Positions 6,428 to 6,632 of a stretch of DNA of 6,632 bases are shown here, piece after piece. Source of the stretch: an uncultured Bacilli bacterium (GTDB lineage Bacteria; Bacillota_I; Bacilli_A; RF39; UBA660); NCBI GenBank assembly GCA_947522695.1, contig CANNTX010000047.1, forward strand, positions 1-6,632. Reading direction: 5' to 3'. Each line of letters opens with the position of its first letter. The stretch's first letter is position 1. The notes beneath the pieces are model-generated. The model made no database searches, was not told the DNA's origin, and saw only the letters and a program-made list of their open reading frames with translations. The translations under genes and the position numbers were made by a program.

Positions 6428-6456
6428 TTGAAAAATAAAGATAATTATGCTACAAT
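6428..6456 (+). promoter_or_regulatory. Strong sigma-A-type promoter for the IS-truncated gene
   Basis: The -35 is TTGAAA (6428-6433), the spacer exactly 17 bp and the -10 TACAAT (6451-6456), each hexamer matching consensus at 5 of 6 positions. The predicted start is near 6461-6463. With the IS in place, transcription would enter the element antisense to its transposase. Confidence 0.8.
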
Positions 6457-6460
6457 GAAT

Positions 6461-6479
6461 ATGTAAGGAAAGCTTACAT
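6461..6479 (+). promoter_or_regulatory. 5' leader hairpin
   Basis: ATGTAAG (6461-6467) and CTTACAT (6473-6479) form a perfect 7-bp stem around a 5-nt purine loop. It begins at the predicted transcription start, so the RNA would carry a hairpin at its very 5' end. No T tract follows, so it is not a terminator. A role in RNA stability is inference. Confidence 0.5.
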
Positions 6480-6488
6480 AAAATAAAA

Positions 6489-6524
6489 AGAGGAACATTC
6501 GATGTTGCAAGTGAATGTCGCCTC
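6489..6524 (+). promoter_or_regulatory. Ribosome binding site and start region inside a predicted hairpin
   Basis: The Shine-Dalgarno site AGAGGA (6489-6494) lies 7 nt before ATG (6502-6504) and decides the start. The same bases can pair: GAGG (6490-6493) with CCTC (6521-6524), and ACATTC (6495-6500) with GAATGT (6513-6518), placing the start codon in the loop. A competing small hairpin, AACAT (6494-6498) with ATGTT (6502-6506), would hide the ATG. Both could reduce translation; no known riboswitch class was recognised. Confidence 0.5.
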
Positions 6525-6558
6525 TAGTTTAATGGAATTGACACTCTATCAATGCTGA
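6502..6558 (+). pseudogene. 5' remnant of a gene truncated by an IS3-family insertion
   Basis: An ATG at 6502, with a good Shine-Dalgarno site and a strong promoter upstream, opens a frame of 18 codons (M-L-Q-V-N-V-A-S-S-L-M-E-L-T-L-Y-Q-C). The frame ends at TGA 6556-6558. That TGA is the first triplet of the IS terminal inverted repeat, so the stop comes from the element, and the rest of the gene should lie beyond its other end outside the window. The 18 residues are too few to identify the product. The alternative is a short leader peptide that happens to end at the IS boundary. The promoter, leader and start look intact, which suggests a fairly recent insertion. Confidence 0.6.
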
Positions 6559-6580
6559 ACTGAACCCCAAAAGTTGGACA
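6556..6580. repeat. Terminal inverted repeat (right end) of the IS3-family element
   Basis: The 25-bp terminus starts TG, as in IS3-family ends, and reads TGAACTGAACCCC followed by AAAAGTTGGACA. It resembles IS150-group termini known to me from memory. The partner repeat lies outside the window, so its full extent is unverified. Confidence 0.75.
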
Positions 6581-6595
6581 GTTTATAAATAGTTT

Positions 6596-6632
6596 TTAAC
6601 TAGAGGATTGTAATCTGTAATTAACAGGTGAC
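6596..6632 (-). CDS. IS3-family transposase OrfB, C-terminal end (partial)
   Basis: Reading the minus strand from the window edge gives SPVNYRLQSSS and then TAA (6598-6596). IS3-family DDE integrase-type transposases characteristically end in an LSPVxYR-like motif a few residues before the stop, so this is the last 11 codons of OrfB, the subunit carrying the strand-transfer catalytic core. Everything upstream, including the catalytic triad and OrfA with its frameshift, is outside the window, so it cannot be judged intact. The stop lies 15 nt inside the terminal repeat, as expected for the family. Confidence 0.75.
   Translation of the reverse strand, partial: SPVNYRLQSSS

Larger units (their letters stand above)
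6556..6632 (-). mobile_element. IS3-family (IS150-like) insertion sequence, right end; continues past the window
   Basis: The boundary at 6556 carries a typical IS3-family terminal repeat starting TGAACTG and containing CCCCAAAAGTTGGACA. About 15 nt inside it, on the minus strand, is the C-terminus of an IS3-type transposase. This is the layout expected for the right end of such elements, where the OrfB stop lies close to the terminal repeat. The element is oriented right to left. Its left end and target duplication are outside the window; the 3-4 bases before 6556 (ATGC) are the candidate duplication. Confidence 0.8.

Noticed and set aside
6519..6556. tRNA-like segment (TAGTTTAATGG like a D arm, then ATTGA/TCAAT with a 7-nt loop), suggesting a tRNA cut by the IS
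   Set aside because: The base before the would-be anticodon is A rather than T, the D stem is poor, no acceptor or T arm exists, and the region is better explained as codons after a good Shine-Dalgarno site and ATG.
1..6632. CRISPR array, prophage genes, toxin-antitoxin or defence genes
   Set aside because: No spaced direct repeats and no recognisable phage, nuclease-toxin or defence-family motifs were found on either strand; the only mobile sequence is the IS3-family end.

Overview
The window looks like a chromosomal stretch from a very AT-rich, cell-walled low-GC Bacillota, probably Bacilli and possibly one of the uncultured gut lineages near the Mollicutes. Three observations support this. 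A recU-class A PBP pair is arranged as in Bacillus. Shine-Dalgarno sites and sigma-A-type promoters are strong. TGA serves as a stop (recU and the LRR gene), while the conserved tryptophans of the PBP are all TGG, so the standard bacterial code applies rather than the Mycoplasma code. The genus cannot be named from the sequence.

Layout. Positions 1-84 are a short flank after the PBP gene with no supportable gene and no convincing terminator. On the minus strand, recU (3425-2859, TTG start) and a class A penicillin-binding protein (2862-85) overlap by ATGA and form a recombination/cell-wall operon. A 128-bp intergenic region (3426-3553) carries two back-to-back promoters, one per direction. 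On the plus strand, ysxC/engB (3554-4138, ribosome-assembly GTPase) is followed after 1 nt by a 587-aa unrecognised protein. That protein ends in nine exact 22-residue leucine-rich-like repeats and overlaps by ATGA a 92-aa unrecognised protein. The plus-strand operon ends at an intrinsic terminator near 6178-6209. Next comes a stand-alone tRNA-Arg(UCU) unit with its own promoter and terminator (6224-6386).

Right end. A strong promoter (6428-6456) leads into a short 5' leader with hairpins, a good Shine-Dalgarno site and an ORF starting at 6502. After 18 codons the ORF runs into the terminal inverted repeat of an IS3-family element. The first three bases of the IS (TGA) are the stop codon. The element reads on the minus strand and leaves the window with only the last 11 codons of its transposase visible.

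The recU, PBP and ysxC genes are housekeeping. The LRR-like protein and its 92-aa partner are the only genes whose function is not evident. The best candidates for something undescribed are that two-gene module and the IS-truncated gene with a structured leader. Neither can be called a new system from the sequence alone.
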